Assembly: GCA_017934175.1 (NCBI GenBank)
Contig: JAGBKB010000016.1
Coordinates: forward strand, 1-64,000
DNA length: 64,000 nucleotides
DNA from: Lachnospiraceae bacterium
Lineage (GTDB): Bacteria > Bacillota > Clostridia > Lachnospirales > Lachnospiraceae
Direction of reading: 5' to 3'
Positions 8,951-18,482 of the stretch are shown in pieces; positions within the stretch are counted from its first letter, which is position 1, and each line of letters opens with the position of its first letter. The translations under genes were made by a program, and so were the position numbers. Below the pieces are notes generated by a model. That model searched no databases, was not told the origin of the DNA, and saw nothing but the letters and a program-made list of their open reading frames with translations.

Positions 8951-11900
8951 ATGAGAAAAAGATTAAATAAAATAATTGCTTGTTTACTCATCTTCTCTAT
9001 GGTGATATCAAGTCATGGCTTTTATACTTTTGCTGATTCTATTAATGATATTGTAGAAAATACAACAGTTCAAACTACTAAGAATTATTATTATGAAAAT
9101 AATGATAATACTTTAACTTCTACTGAAGAACAAAACAATAACGAAAATAATAAAAATAATGATACTGAAAACAAAGTATCACCAGAAGGCGAAGAAAACG
9201 AAAATGCAGCACCAAGCGACAATTCAGATGATGATACAAATGATGAAAATATAGAAGAACCTGAAGAAGATACAGTTGCTGGTGAGAATAGTGAGAATTC
9301 TGATAATACCGAAAACACAGATAATACAGAAAATACTGATAGCACTGAAAATACTTCTAATAGTAATGAAGAAACTACTGAAACAAGTGTTACTGATATG
9401 GATGAAAGTGAAACAACAAGTGCTGAAAATACAAGTGAAGAGTCAAACAGTGAAGAATCTTCAACAGAAAGTTTAGAAGTTACAGAAAACACAGTATCTG
9501 AAGAAACATCTACGAATTCTATCATTGAATTAGAAGAGATAAATCTTGATGAAAATATCTCTGTTAGTACTGACAGTGATTTTGAAGAATTATATAATGA
9601 AAATTTAGAACTTGTAGAAAAATTATTAAGTTATAATATAACTGTTAATGATTCTGCAACTATCAAGTTCTTTAAGGAACTTGAATTAAGAGATGATGGA
9701 CCATATCTTAATGCAAAGCTTGATGGTTATTGGTATCTTGCGGATGATAGATTTAATAATAGATATAACCCATATAAAAATATTTATGGGCTATTTGGAG
9801 ACACAACTCAAACTATAACACTTGATTTTGGAGCAAATAGACCTTTAGCAAATAAGTCAGGCAACTGGAGTGAAACACAGACTGGACGTGAAGCACGAGC
9901 AGATAATGCACCTAGTACAGTTCAGTTTACTGCAAATGCTGGTGTACTTATAAAAGATTATTTTGCTACTTTAGCATCAAGTAATCCTGGGACTGCTACC
10001 TATCCGATACAGAATTTTGGATCAGGAGACCACATAAAACTTCCAGAGTTTGGAACTGATGTATGGGATGGTTTTCAGTTTAAAGGTTGGGTTGATAGTG
10101 AAGGTGTAAATCTTACAAGTTCTCAACAAGGATGTTTCTTATATGCTTTCCAATATGATGGAAATGTAACTTATACTGCATCTTGGGAAAAAGTTACTAC
10201 AGGAACTCACACATTAAACATAAGTTATTTTAGAGCAACATATTCTACTGTGTTTAGCAATCCATTTGTTGCTACAACAACAGTAATAAATATTCCTCTT
10301 GTATCAACTTCAAATGAAGTTTTACATCACGGCGATTATAGATATATGGATGCTATAGAAGTATATGGATATAAAATTGTAGATGTTAAAATCTCGACTA
10401 TGTCAAGGGCATCAGGGAAATTCCATAATATTGGAAGAGATGCATTGCTTACTTTAAATGCTGATAAGAATAGATATGTATCATTTGATACTGTAACTGA
10501 TTTAAAACTTAATGCAAACTATACTCTTGATGGATGTATACCTAATCATGATTTGTATATAGAGTTTATGTATGAACCAGATGAAAATCAAAAGAGTACA
10601 TTTAAAGTTTTCCATGTGACTGAATCAGGTGAAGAAAAAGCAAGTGAAACATATAGTGTTAAAGTTGAGGGAATAATTGAAGCAACTACAAGAAGTATCG
10701 CTCAATATCAATATAAGAGAGCAGAAGTTTTTGAGACACCATCTGATGAGGCTAATCATATATTTGGGCTTGGATATTATCACTGTGCAAGTGAAAGTTA
10801 TACTACTGCATCAGTAAATGAAGCACATGGTAGATTTAAAGCAGTAATGCCAAACCAAGATGTAATAGTTTACTACTATTATGAACTTGGTGGAATGAAT
10901 ACAACTACATATATAGAGACTATTTTAGAACAACTTGATGGAACAAAGAAAATTACTACAGAATCTATTACTCACCCAGTTGGTAGTACAGAGATTCAAA
11001 CTGTTGTAATTGATAATAAAGAAGATGAAGGTTACACTGCACCAAACCCAAGTTTTAAAAATGCTAACCTTGAATCATGGAGTTATACTGGTGGAATTGG
11101 AGGACCAGATGGAGAATTGAGGTTCTTCGTAGACACCGACCAAACACCAGTTATCACACTAACATATGGTGTAGATACTACAAGTTCTTATTGGACTAAA
11201 CTTGGTTTCTTCTATGATGAAACAGGACATGGTAGAATCACACCAAGTGAGGCATCACCAGCATTTGATAAGAGATTTGTGCAAAGAGCCACACCTCACT
11301 CTTTATCAGAATTAACTGCAAACATTGATGTTACGGCTGACCAATATTATAGAATTGTATGGTATAAAAATAAAACTTCAGGTATAGGACCAACAGGAGC
11401 ATCACTTTCAGATGCTGATGAAATAATATTTGGTGCTGAAGAAAGTACTTATAACTTATTTGCTGCATTTGAAGAAGACCCAGCATGGTGGGTAGATGCA
11501 AAATTTGTTGAATCAGAACATTGTTATCTTACTAATGTAAATAACTTACATGTGATTAAAGGAACTAATGTTGTTGCTGCTGATTTACCAGTAGTTCATC
11601 CAGACACAGGTTATGTTAATAATGGTTGGGTAGATGAAGAAGGAAATCCAATAGGTGCCACATATGAAGCATCTCATACTTATAAACCACAAATTGTACC
11701 AAGTTTTGCTGGCTCAACTGACCCAGTAAAACCAGTTGCTAATCTTACTTATCTTGGAACTGGAGAAGCAATAGCAAAAGTTTTTGGAGTATATGCAAAT
11801 AGAAAATATGTATTAACTAATGCTAATAATGTTATTAAGAGCATATTAGATGCAGATGTAGCATTAGCAGATGGATTTGAAGAACTTAAACCTGGTACAA

Positions 11901-14497
11901 CATATAAATTGTATGAGGCGCTTGAGACTGTAACTTTACCTGCTGTAGGGGCTACACTTACACCTGGTGCAGGAATAAGTGCTCCATATGTGTTTGGTGT
12001 AAGGGCACTAAATTTTGACCCACTTGTTACAGATAATGCTGATGGAACATGCAGTGTAAATTTCATAAATCCAGTTTCAGGGGTACAATATGCACTTCTT
12101 GATGATAGATATAATATAGTAAATGACTGGGGTAGTACTACAACTGAAGGTGTTTCTACTTATTTTAACAATCTTACAAAGGGAACTTATTACTTAATAG
12201 TAGCAAGAGCAGTTGGTGATACTTCTGCTGCAGATTCAGATGATGTAATAAGAAATGGTAGAGTAGTATATACAAGATTAAATGATTTATCAACTCATAA
12301 TTATAGACTTATAGTAATTGGTAATGAAAATGCATATGTTCAAACTGGTGGAGGTTCAGTTACTAGTATCACAATAGGCGGACAACCTGCTAAACTATAT
12401 TCAATTCCAGCAGGTACCCAGGTAGTATTAAGAACAAATACAGGTGATGGATATAAAACCAAAGAATTAACTGATAATGGACTTATTGCAAATGAAAATC
12501 AATCTAATCATACATTCATAATGCAAGAGTCAGATGCTGTAATATATGATATGCCATTAACCGACTTAGACGCTACTAATACAGTTGAAAATACTATAAG
12601 TATGCATAATGAAGGAGCAAGGGCAGGTCTTATGAACTTACCTGCTATTAAAACTGCTCTTAACACACAAACTGAAATAGCAGCGGCAATAACAAGTCAA
12701 TGTTCAGTAAATCACCATATCGTTATTAATAGATATGCAACTAAAAAGTCAGTAGTACAGGCTCTTGGAGCAAATAATGGAAAAGTTGCTCCTTATGAAT
12801 ATTCTATAGATGTTCAATCTGTAGTTTTAGGCTTACCTTATCCAAATAATACTGCATTTGATAAACATGGATTTGCTCCTTTTGAGAAAGGTATGGTTGG
12901 AAACTCTGATTATGCAGGTGCATTCTCATCACCTTATACTGCAGATGAAAAAGAGTATGGACTTTCTTATATGGAATTAGGAAGTGATATTGAAAATGCT
13001 GTTTCATTAAATTATATTAAAAAGCATAAAATTAATGTAAATTGCACAACTACTGGTATAGAGTTTAATCAAGATTTCTATGTGCCAGATGGTGGCAATA
13101 TAACTGCACTTGCAGAATATACCGCAGATTTAGAGCCAAGACTTCATGATATATTTGATAATACTAATCCTGCAAGTGAGAGAAAAGAATATTTATATCA
13201 AAATACAACTGATGGAACAACAGAATTTAATTTTAACACTACAATTAACCTTCCTAAAAACCTTGTACTAAATTATAATTTAAATAATGATAGAGAAACT
13301 AAAAAGTCCGAACTTTCAGCAGAAATTATAAGTGCACAGACAAAATATGATTCACTTACAAATGATGAAGTAAAAAATATTCTTCAAACTGCTATAAATG
13401 ATGCTCAATCAATAAGAACTGAACAAGCAACTCATCCTTATACAGTTGCTGAACTTGAGCAAGCAATAATTACTCTTCGAACTGCTAAAGATGCTGCTGT
13501 TGACCCAGGAGCAGGCGAAGGTGATTCAATGACAATTACATTAAATGGCAATGGCGGAAATCTATCTGTAGCAAATATAACAGTTACAATTGGTGATTCA
13601 TATACATATGAAGCACTTGCTGGAGTTACAGGTGATAGAGCAGGATATACTTTATCATCTTGGAATACAGAAGCAAATGGAACTGGTACTGCTATAAGTG
13701 CTGCATCAATAGTTGGATTAAATCCTCCAAATACTATTTATGCAATCTGGGCAGCATCTGGCGGTGGTGGCGGTGGTGGATATAGACCTTCAGGCGGCGG
13801 CGGTGGAGGTGGTGGAGGCGGAGGTGGCGGCGGTGGCCGTGGTGGTTCTGGATACGTTCAAGAATCTGTGTTAACTGACCAAAAAATTGTAAATGAGATT
13901 AATTTAGGAACACTTAATTATGGTAAAAATGCTGATGGAATAGTTCCTATAGTTGGACAAACTGTATGGGTAACTGAAGACCAAAATAATGGTAAGTTCT
14001 ATCTATTTGACCAAGCCACTAACAAAATTGAATTAAAAATTGGAGATAAAAATACTTATGTACCTATAACTAATCAATGGGTTGTAGTAAATGATGTTAA
14101 TAAAGTAAAGAAGACATATAGAACTGATGCTTTTGGTAATGTACTTACTGGTAAATATGCTGCTGAAGATGGTAATGTATATTACTTATCAGAACAAGCA
14201 GGCGATAACTTTGGTGCACTTCTTACTGGTTGGATATTAGACCCAAAGACAAATTATTGGTATTACAGTAACCCACAGACAGGCACACTTCTTACAGGTT
14301 GGAATAATATAGATGGAAAAGATTATTTCTTTATAAAGCCTGACGATAAAGCAACTAATGGGCTTACAGCACCAGAAATACAAACAAAACAAGTATATGG
14401 TATGATGCTTACAAATGTCACAACACTTGATGGATTTACTATAGATGCAAACGGTCAAAGAATACAAGATAAGCCATACCTAATTAATACAAAATAA
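8951..14497 (+). CDS. Giant surface protein with acidic N-terminus, InlB-like repeat, polyGly and wall-binding repeats
   Basis: A 1848-residue secreted protein. The signal peptide spans about 1-29 (MRKRLNK, hydrophobic core, TFADS cut). Residues about 30-200 are acidic Asn/Glu/Thr-rich. A long beta-rich region follows, with modules ending PNHDLYIEFMYEP or MPNQDVIVYYYYE that resemble MucBP repeats. A FIVAR-like helical segment is at about 1448-1515 and a single InlB/Listeria-Bacteroides repeat at about 1525-1600 (ends YAIW). Glycine runs of 7 and 15 precede C-terminal wall-binding repeats (NYWYYSNPQTGTLLTGW). The start has a near-perfect AGGAGGTGA site overlapping the previous stop region. It is the last gene of the operon, closed by the terminator at 14505-14526. 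No enzyme domain is seen. Confidence 0.8.
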   Translation: MRKRLNKIIACLLIFSMVISSHGFYTFADSINDIVENTTVQTTKNYYYENNDNTLTSTEEQNNNENNKNNDTENKVSPEGEENENAAPSDNSDDDTNDENIEEPEEDTVAGENSENSDNTENTDNTENTDSTENTSNSNEETTETSVTDMDESETTSAENTSEESNSEESSTESLEVTENTVSEETSTNSIIELEEINLDENISVSTDSDFEELYNENLELVEKLLSYNITVNDSATIKFFKELELRDDGPYLNAKLDGYWYLADDRFNNRYNPYKNIYGLFGDTTQTITLDFGANRPLANKSGNWSETQTGREARADNAPSTVQFTANAGVLIKDYFATLASSNPGTATYPIQNFGSGDHIKLPEFGTDVWDGFQFKGWVDSEGVNLTSSQQGCFLYAFQYDGNVTYTASWEKVTTGTHTLNISYFRATYSTVFSNPFVATTTVINIPLVSTSNEVLHHGDYRYMDAIEVYGYKIVDVKISTMSRASGKFHNIGRDALLTLNADKNRYVSFDTVTDLKLNANYTLDGCIPNHDLYIEFMYEPDENQKSTFKVFHVTESGEEKASETYSVKVEGIIEATTRSIAQYQYKRAEVFETPSDEANHIFGLGYYHCASESYTTASVNEAHGRFKAVMPNQDVIVYYYYELGGMNTTTYIETILEQLDGTKKITTESITHPVGSTEIQTVVIDNKEDEGYTAPNPSFKNANLESWSYTGGIGGPDGELRFFVDTDQTPVITLTYGVDTTSSYWTKLGFFYDETGHGRITPSEASPAFDKRFVQRATPHSLSELTANIDVTADQYYRIVWYKNKTSGIGPTGASLSDADEIIFGAEESTYNLFAAFEEDPAWWVDAKFVESEHCYLTNVNNLHVIKGTNVVAADLPVVHPDTGYVNNGWVDEEGNPIGATYEASHTYKPQIVPSFAGSTDPVKPVANLTYLGTGEAIAKVFGVYANRKYVLTNANNVIKSILDADVALADGFEELKPGTTYKLYEALETVTLPAVGATLTPGAGISAPYVFGVRALNFDPLVTDNADGTCSVNFINPVSGVQYALLDDRYNIVNDWGSTTTEGVSTYFNNLTKGTYYLIVARAVGDTSAADSDDVIRNGRVVYTRLNDLSTHNYRLIVIGNENAYVQTGGGSVTSITIGGQPAKLYSIPAGTQVVLRTNTGDGYKTKELTDNGLIANENQSNHTFIMQESDAVIYDMPLTDLDATNTVENTISMHNEGARAGLMNLPAIKTALNTQTEIAAAITSQCSVNHHIVINRYATKKSVVQALGANNGKVAPYEYSIDVQSVVLGLPYPNNTAFDKHGFAPFEKGMVGNSDYAGAFSSPYTADEKEYGLSYMELGSDIENAVSLNYIKKHKINVNCTTTGIEFNQDFYVPDGGNITALAEYTADLEPRLHDIFDNTNPASERKEYLYQNTTDGTTEFNFNTTINLPKNLVLNYNLNNDRETKKSELSAEIISAQTKYDSLTNDEVKNILQTAINDAQSIRTEQATHPYTVAELEQAIITLRTAKDAAVDPGAGEGDSMTITLNGNGGNLSVANITVTIGDSYTYEALAGVTGDRAGYTLSSWNTEANGTGTAISAASIVGLNPPNTIYAIWAASGGGGGGGYRPSGGGGGGGGGGGGGGGRGGSGYVQESVLTDQKIVNEINLGTLNYGKNADGIVPIVGQTVWVTEDQNNGKFYLFDQATNKIELKIGDKNTYVPITNQWVVVNDVNKVKKTYRTDAFGNVLTGKYAAEDGNVYYLSEQAGDNFGALLTGWILDPKTNYWYYSNPQTGTLLTGWNNIDGKDYFFIKPDDKATNGLTAPEIQTKQVYGMMLTNVTTLDGFTIDANGQRIQDKPYLINTK
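13793..13837 (+). repeat. Polyglycine run (15 Gly codons)
   Basis: Fifteen glycine codons in mixed GGC/GGT/GGA use, followed by Arg-Gly-Gly, exactly as in the upstream 2337-aa protein. A shorter run of seven Gly lies just upstream at 13760-13780, separated by Tyr-Arg-Pro-Ser. Confidence 0.95.
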
Positions 14498-14504
14498 GTA
14501 AATA

Positions 14505-14526
14505 GGGCACAATTAGTGCCCTTTTT
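14505..14526 (+). terminator. Intrinsic terminator of the surface-protein operon
   Basis: A perfect 6-bp stem GGGCAC/GTGCCC with the loop AATTA is followed by TTTTT. It lies 8 bases after the stop of the 1848-aa protein and just upstream of the rpsB promoter. Confidence 0.9.
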
Positions 14527-14528
14527 AC

Positions 14529-14557
14529 TTGATTTTTTATATAATTTATGATATTAT
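14529..14557 (+). promoter_or_regulatory. Sigma-A-type promoter of the rpsB operon
   Basis: TTGATT at 14529-14534, a 17-base spacer and TATTAT at 14552-14557. It starts just after the upstream terminator and would give a transcript start near 14564, with a leader of about 100 bases before rpsB. Confidence 0.7.
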
Positions 14558-14579
14558 ATACAAGTATTTTTATAAGCAT

Positions 14580-14632
14580 GTTTACTAAAAAGTTGTAGCC
14601 CTGGTGCCGAAAGGTTAACTACACAAGTAAAC
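14580..14632 (+). promoter_or_regulatory. Structured leader RNA upstream of rpsB
   Basis: Nested pairing is visible in the leader: GTTTACT (14580-14586) with AGTAAAC (14626-14632), and inside it TGTAG (14594-14598) with CTACA (14619-14623). The enclosed 20 bases can form CC-GAAA-GG or an AGCC/GGTT pairing. Leaders of ribosomal protein genes often bind their own product, so S2 autoregulation is a reasonable inference. I could not match it to a known riboswitch class. Confidence 0.5.
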
Positions 14633-14661
14633 AGGTGAAAAAAAACTGGGAGGAAAATTTA

Positions 14662-15423
14662 ATGAGTGCAATTTCTATGAAACAGCTTTTAGAGGCTGGT
14701 GTTCATTTTGGTCATCAGACCAGACGTTGGAACCCTAAGATGGCTCCATATATCTTTACCGCAAGAAACGGTATTCACATTATTGATTTACAAAAATCTG
14801 TAGGAAAAGTTGATGAGGCTTACAATGCTTTAACTAACATAGTTAAAGAAGGTGGCACAGTTCTTTTTGTTGGAACAAAAAGACAAGCACAAGAGGCTAT
14901 CAAAGAGGAAGCATTACGCTGCGGCGAGTTCTATGTAGATATTAGATGGCTTGGTGGTATGCTCACAAACTTTAAAACTATTGAATCAAGAATTAAGAGA
15001 CTTAAAGACCTTGAAAGAATGGAAAATGACGGCACATTTGAAAAACTTCCAAAGAAAGAAGTTTCTTTACTTAAAAAAGAACATGATAAACTTGAGGCAA
15101 ACCTTGGTGGAATTAGAGATATGAAAAGTCTTCCAAGTTGTGTCTTTGTAGTAGACCCAAAGAAAGAAAAACTTTGCGTATCAGAAGCAAGAAAACTTGG
15201 TATAACTGTTATGGGTATTGCAGATACAAATGCTGACCCTGATGAACTTGATTATATAATTCCAGGAAATGATGATGCTATACGTGCAGTAAAGTTGATT
15301 GTATCTAAAATGGCAGATGCAGTTATAGAAGCAAAACAAGGAGAGATATTAAGCGATACTACTGATACAGAAGAAGTTTCAGAAGAAAATACTGCTTCTA
15401 TGGATGAAGCATTAACTGAGTAA
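14662..15423 (+). CDS. rpsB: 30S ribosomal protein S2
   Basis: Structural protein of the small ribosomal subunit, 253 aa from the ATG at 14662. Characteristic S2 sequence: [22 protein letters not shown] at the N-terminus, [21 protein letters not shown] and the end of the core [29 protein letters not shown] site about 8 bases upstream supports this ATG over an in-frame GTG at 14635. The acidic C-terminal tail ([10 protein letters not shown]) is variable in the family. It leads a large operon and is paired with tsf 10 bases downstream, the usual bacterial arrangement. The structured leader suggests feedback control. Confidence 0.98.
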   Translation: MSAISMKQLLEAGVHFGHQTRRWNPKMAPYIFTARNGIHIIDLQKSVGKVDEAYNALTNIVKEGGTVLFVGTKRQAQEAIKEEALRCGEFYVDIRWLGGMLTNFKTIESRIKRLKDLERMENDGTFEKLPKKEVSLLKKEHDKLEANLGGIRDMKSLPSCVFVVDPKKEKLCVSEARKLGITVMGIADTNADPDELDYIIPGNDDAIRAVKLIVSKMADAVIEAKQGEILSDTTDTEEVSEENTASMDEALTE

Positions 15424-15433
15424 GGAGAATTAT

Positions 15434-16372
15434 ATGGCTATTACAGCAAATATGGTTAAAGAACTTCGTGAGATGACTGGTTGTGGAATGATGGATTGCA
15501 AGAAAGCACTTGAGTCATCAAATGGAGATATGGATAATGCAATAGAATATTTAAGAAAGAAAGGACTTGCAGGTGCACAAAAGAAGGCTGGAAGAATTAC
15601 TGCAGAAGGTATGTCTTTCACTTATTTATCAAATGATTTTAAGAGTGGAGTTGTTGTTGAAGTCAATTCAGAAACTGATTTCGTAGCAAAAAATGAAAAG
15701 TTTAGATGTTATGTAAAACAAGTTGCAGAACAAGCACTTGAGGCTAAAGATAACAATTTAGAAAACTTTTTAAATGAAAAATGGAAATTTGATACATCTA
15801 AAACTGTTAAAGATGAATTATCTTCTCAAATTTCAGTTATAGGTGAAAACTTAACTATAAGAAGATTTGAAAAACTTGAGTCACCAAATGGATTGGTATT
15901 TGACTATATACATGCTGGCGGAAAGATAGGTGTACTTGTAGCAGTAGAATCAAGCGTAGTTAATGATGACATTAAAGAGATGACAAAACATATTGCTATG
16001 CAAGTTGCTTCTATGAAACCAAAGTATGTGACAGAATCTGAAATCGATGAAGATTATAAAAATAAAGAAAGAGAAATATTACTTGAAAAGGCTAAAAATG
16101 ACCCAAAGAATGCAGGAAAACCTGAAAACATATTACAAAAAGTAGTTGAAGGTGGATTAAATAAAGAGTTAAAAGAAGTTTGTTTGCTTAATCAAATATA
16201 CATTATGGCAGAAGATGGAAAGCAAACTATAGAACAATATGTAGCAGATACAGCAAAAAAACAAAATGCCAATATAAAAGTTTTAAAGTTTGTTAGATTT
16301 GAAACTGGAGAAGGCATAGAAAAGAGACAAGATGATTTTGCTGCTGAAGTTGCAAAACAAATAGGAAATTAA
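15434..16372 (+). CDS. tsf: Translation elongation factor Ts
   Basis: Guanine-nucleotide exchange factor for EF-Tu, acting in the cytoplasm. The 312-aa protein has the N-terminal UBA-like segment (VKELREMTGCGMMDCKKAL), the core motif SETDFVAKNEKF that contacts EF-Tu, and the second half-domain (HIAMQVASMKPKYV). Length is normal for the family. A TAAGGAG site precedes the ATG. Co-transcribed with rpsB. Confidence 0.98.
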   Translation: MAITANMVKELREMTGCGMMDCKKALESSNGDMDNAIEYLRKKGLAGAQKKAGRITAEGMSFTYLSNDFKSGVVVEVNSETDFVAKNEKFRCYVKQVAEQALEAKDNNLENFLNEKWKFDTSKTVKDELSSQISVIGENLTIRRFEKLESPNGLVFDYIHAGGKIGVLVAVESSVVNDDIKEMTKHIAMQVASMKPKYVTESEIDEDYKNKEREILLEKAKNDPKNAGKPENILQKVVEGGLNKELKEVCLLNQIYIMAEDGKQTIEQYVADTAKKQNANIKVLKFVRFETGEGIEKRQDDFAAEVAKQIGN

Positions 16373-16385
16373 TAAGGAGAATATT

Positions 16386-16580
16386 ATGTCTATATGTCCA
16401 AAAAATAGGACCTCAAAGGCTCGTAAAAATAAAAGAAGAGCAAATTGGAAGATGGGTACTATTAACTTAATTAAATGTTCAAAGTGTGGAGCACTTACAC
16501 TTCCACATAGAGTATGCAAGAATTGTGGTTCTTACAATATGGAAACTATAATTGATAACAGCGAGGCTAAAAAGGCTTAA
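16386..16580 (+). CDS. rpmF: 50S ribosomal protein L32, zinc-ribbon form
   Basis: A 64-aa basic protein with the L32 N-terminus (CPKNRTSKARKNKRRANWKM) and a C4 zinc ribbon, CSKCG...CKNCG. Bacteria carry zinc-binding and zinc-free L32 forms, and this is the zinc-binding one. AAGGAG lies 6-7 bases before the ATG. The rpmF-plsX order is widely conserved in bacteria and links ribosome and phospholipid synthesis. Confidence 0.96.
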   Translation: MSICPKNRTSKARKNKRRANWKMGTINLIKCSKCGALTLPHRVCKNCGSYNMETIIDNSEAKKA

Positions 16581-16583
16581 TGT

Positions 16584-17579
16584 ATGTATAACATAGGAAT
16601 TGATGCAATGGGTGGTGATAACGGCATAGAGTACTTAATAGATGCCGTTATTGATTCATTAAACAATGATAATAATGTTACTTTTACATTATTTGGAAAT
16701 GAAAATGAAATTAAAAATGTTTTTAATTCTAAAAATGTATCATTAAGTAATATTAATATCATAAATTGCAATGATAAAATTGAAATGAATGACCATCCAG
16801 TTTTTGCTATAAGAGAAAAAGTAGATTCATCTATAGTTAAATCAGCAAATATGATTAAAAATAGAGAAATAGATGCATTTATTTCAGCAGGTAGTACTGG
16901 GGCTCTTATAGCAGCGGCTCAATTTTTAGTAAAACCTATAAAGGGTGTTGATAGACCAGTGCTTGGTGCAATCTTACCTACAAATAAAGACCCTATGATA
17001 CTTATTGATAGTGGTTGTAATGTAGATAGTAAACCAGAGTGGCTATATCAGTATGCAAAACTTTCAAATATTTACTATAGTCTTATGTTTGATAAAAAAA
17101 GACCAAGTATAGGACTTTTGAGTGTAGGTGTTGAAGAAAATAAAGGCAATATATTAACAAAAGAAGCATATAAATTATTAAAACAAGACTCAAATCTTAA
17201 TTTCATAGGTAATGTAGAAGCAAGAGACCTTATGTATGGTATATGTGATATTGTCGTAACTGATGGTTTTGCAGGTAATGTATTTTTGAAAACTTATGAA
17301 GGAACTGCTATACTTTTACTTAAACTAATCAAAGAGCAAATTAGTAGTTCTATAATAAGTAAAATTGGTGGACTACTAATAAAACCTGCTATGAAAAGAA
17401 TACTAAAAAAATATGATGCTACAATTTATGGCGGTGCACCAATACTTGGCACAGATGGATTAATTATAAAATGCCATGGCAATTCTAAAAAAGGTGAGTT
17501 TTACTCATCTATAGAACAAGTAAAAAATTTACTTAACAAAAACTTAATTACAAATCTAAATGAATCTTTCGTGAGGTAA
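16584..17579 (+). CDS. plsX: Phosphate acyltransferase PlsX
   Basis: Converts acyl-ACP to acyl-phosphate, the acyl donor for PlsY in phosphatidic acid synthesis; a peripheral membrane enzyme. The 331-aa product starts IGIDAMGGDNG, and contains SAGSTGALIAAA, GNVEARDL and VVTDGFAGNVFLKTYEG, all typical. AAAAGG about 9 bases upstream supports the start. It lies directly between rpmF and acpP. Confidence 0.97.
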   Translation: MYNIGIDAMGGDNGIEYLIDAVIDSLNNDNNVTFTLFGNENEIKNVFNSKNVSLSNINIINCNDKIEMNDHPVFAIREKVDSSIVKSANMIKNREIDAFISAGSTGALIAAAQFLVKPIKGVDRPVLGAILPTNKDPMILIDSGCNVDSKPEWLYQYAKLSNIYYSLMFDKKRPSIGLLSVGVEENKGNILTKEAYKLLKQDSNLNFIGNVEARDLMYGICDIVVTDGFAGNVFLKTYEGTAILLLKLIKEQISSSIISKIGGLLIKPAMKRILKKYDATIYGGAPILGTDGLIIKCHGNSKKGEFYSSIEQVKNLLNKNLITNLNESFVR

Positions 17580-17581
17580 AT

Positions 17582-17809
17582 ATGAACACTGATAAATTAA
17601 AAGAAATAATTGCAAAGTTTGCAAGAATGGATGTTAAAAATTTAGATTTAAATGCAGACTTTAAAAATGATTTGCATCTTGATTCCATAGATTTATTTCA
17701 AATGGTTATGGAAGTAGAAGAAACATTTAATATAAAAATTGATAACGAACAATTACTTAAGATTAAAACTGTAAGTGATGCGATAAGTGCCGCTCAAAAT
17801 GCAAAGTAA
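17582..17809 (+). CDS. acpP: Acyl carrier protein
   Basis: A 75-aa acidic four-helix protein that carries acyl chains on a 4'-phosphopantetheine arm. The attachment serine lies in LHLDSIDLFQMVMEVEE (the common form is DSLD). Two bases separate it from the plsX stop. Its substrate partner PlsX is immediately upstream, which suits a phospholipid synthesis role. Confidence 0.95.
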   Translation: MNTDKLKEIIAKFARMDVKNLDLNADFKNDLHLDSIDLFQMVMEVEETFNIKIDNEQLLKIKTVSDAISAAQNAK

Positions 17810-18482
17810 TAATCTTGTAGAATTAGAAAAGATTATTAATTATTCTTTTAACAATAAAGAATTGTTATTATTGTCTCTTACTCATCCATCATATGCAAAT
17901 GAAAATAATATTGACAAAGTTCATACAAATCAGAGACTGGAGTTTTTAGGTGATGCAGTACTTGAATTAATCAGCTCTGATTTTTTATATAGGTTATATA
18001 ATAATTATCCTGAAGGCACACTTACTAAAACAAGAGCAAAACTTGTGTGCGAAGATAATTTGTCAGATGTCGCAAGACACTTACAATTATTTAAATATTT
18101 AAAAATTGGTAAAGGCGAAAATGAATCACAACTAATGCATAATAATAGCACCATGTGCGACACCATTGAAGCAATTATAGGGGCTATTTATTTAGATGGT
18201 GGAATTGAATGTGCTAAATCATTTATTATAAAATATATACTTACAGATGAAAATCTTGCAAAATCTAACAATGATTTTAAATCTGAATTGCAAGAAAAAG
18301 CAAATATTAATAATGATGAGTTAAGATATGAACTAATAAAAGAATCGGGACCTGACCACAATAAGACATTTGAAATCGCAGTTTTTTATAATGATAAAAA
18401 ATTGGCTATCGGTATAGGCAAGTCAAAAAAAGAGGCTGAACAAAATGCAGCAAAACAATCACTTAAGTTATTAGAGGTATAG
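17799..18482 (+). CDS. rnc: Ribonuclease III
   Basis: Double-strand-specific endonuclease for rRNA and mRNA processing. The signature RLEFLGDAVLELISSD (about residues 39-54) and the second metal-binding region (CDTIEAIIGAIYLDGG) are present. A C-terminal double-stranded RNA-binding domain ends in KKEAEQNAAKQSLKLLE. The ATG at 17799 overlaps the acpP stop by 11 bases and is preferred; a GTG at 17787 in the same frame is possible, and neither has a clear ribosome binding site. The order acpP-rnc-smc is classic for Bacillota. Confidence 0.95.
   Translation: MQSNNLVELEKIINYSFNNKELLLLSLTHPSYANENNIDKVHTNQRLEFLGDAVLELISSDFLYRLYNNYPEGTLTKTRAKLVCEDNLSDVARHLQLFKYLKIGKGENESQLMHNNSTMCDTIEAIIGAIYLDGGIECAKSFIIKYILTDENLAKSNNDFKSELQEKANINNDELRYELIKESGPDHNKTFEIAVFYNDKKLAIGIGKSKKEAEQNAAKQSLKLLEV

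Noticed and set aside
14580..14632. Known riboswitch (cobalamin, guanidine or similar) upstream of rpsB
   Set aside because: Only short fragments such as CTGGTGCCGAAAGG recall such classes; the leader is too short and the gene context is ribosomal.
14635..14661. GTG at 14635 as rpsB start
   Set aside because: It lacks a ribosome site and lies in the leader; the ATG at 14662 has GGGAGGA at correct distance and gives the normal S2 N-terminus.
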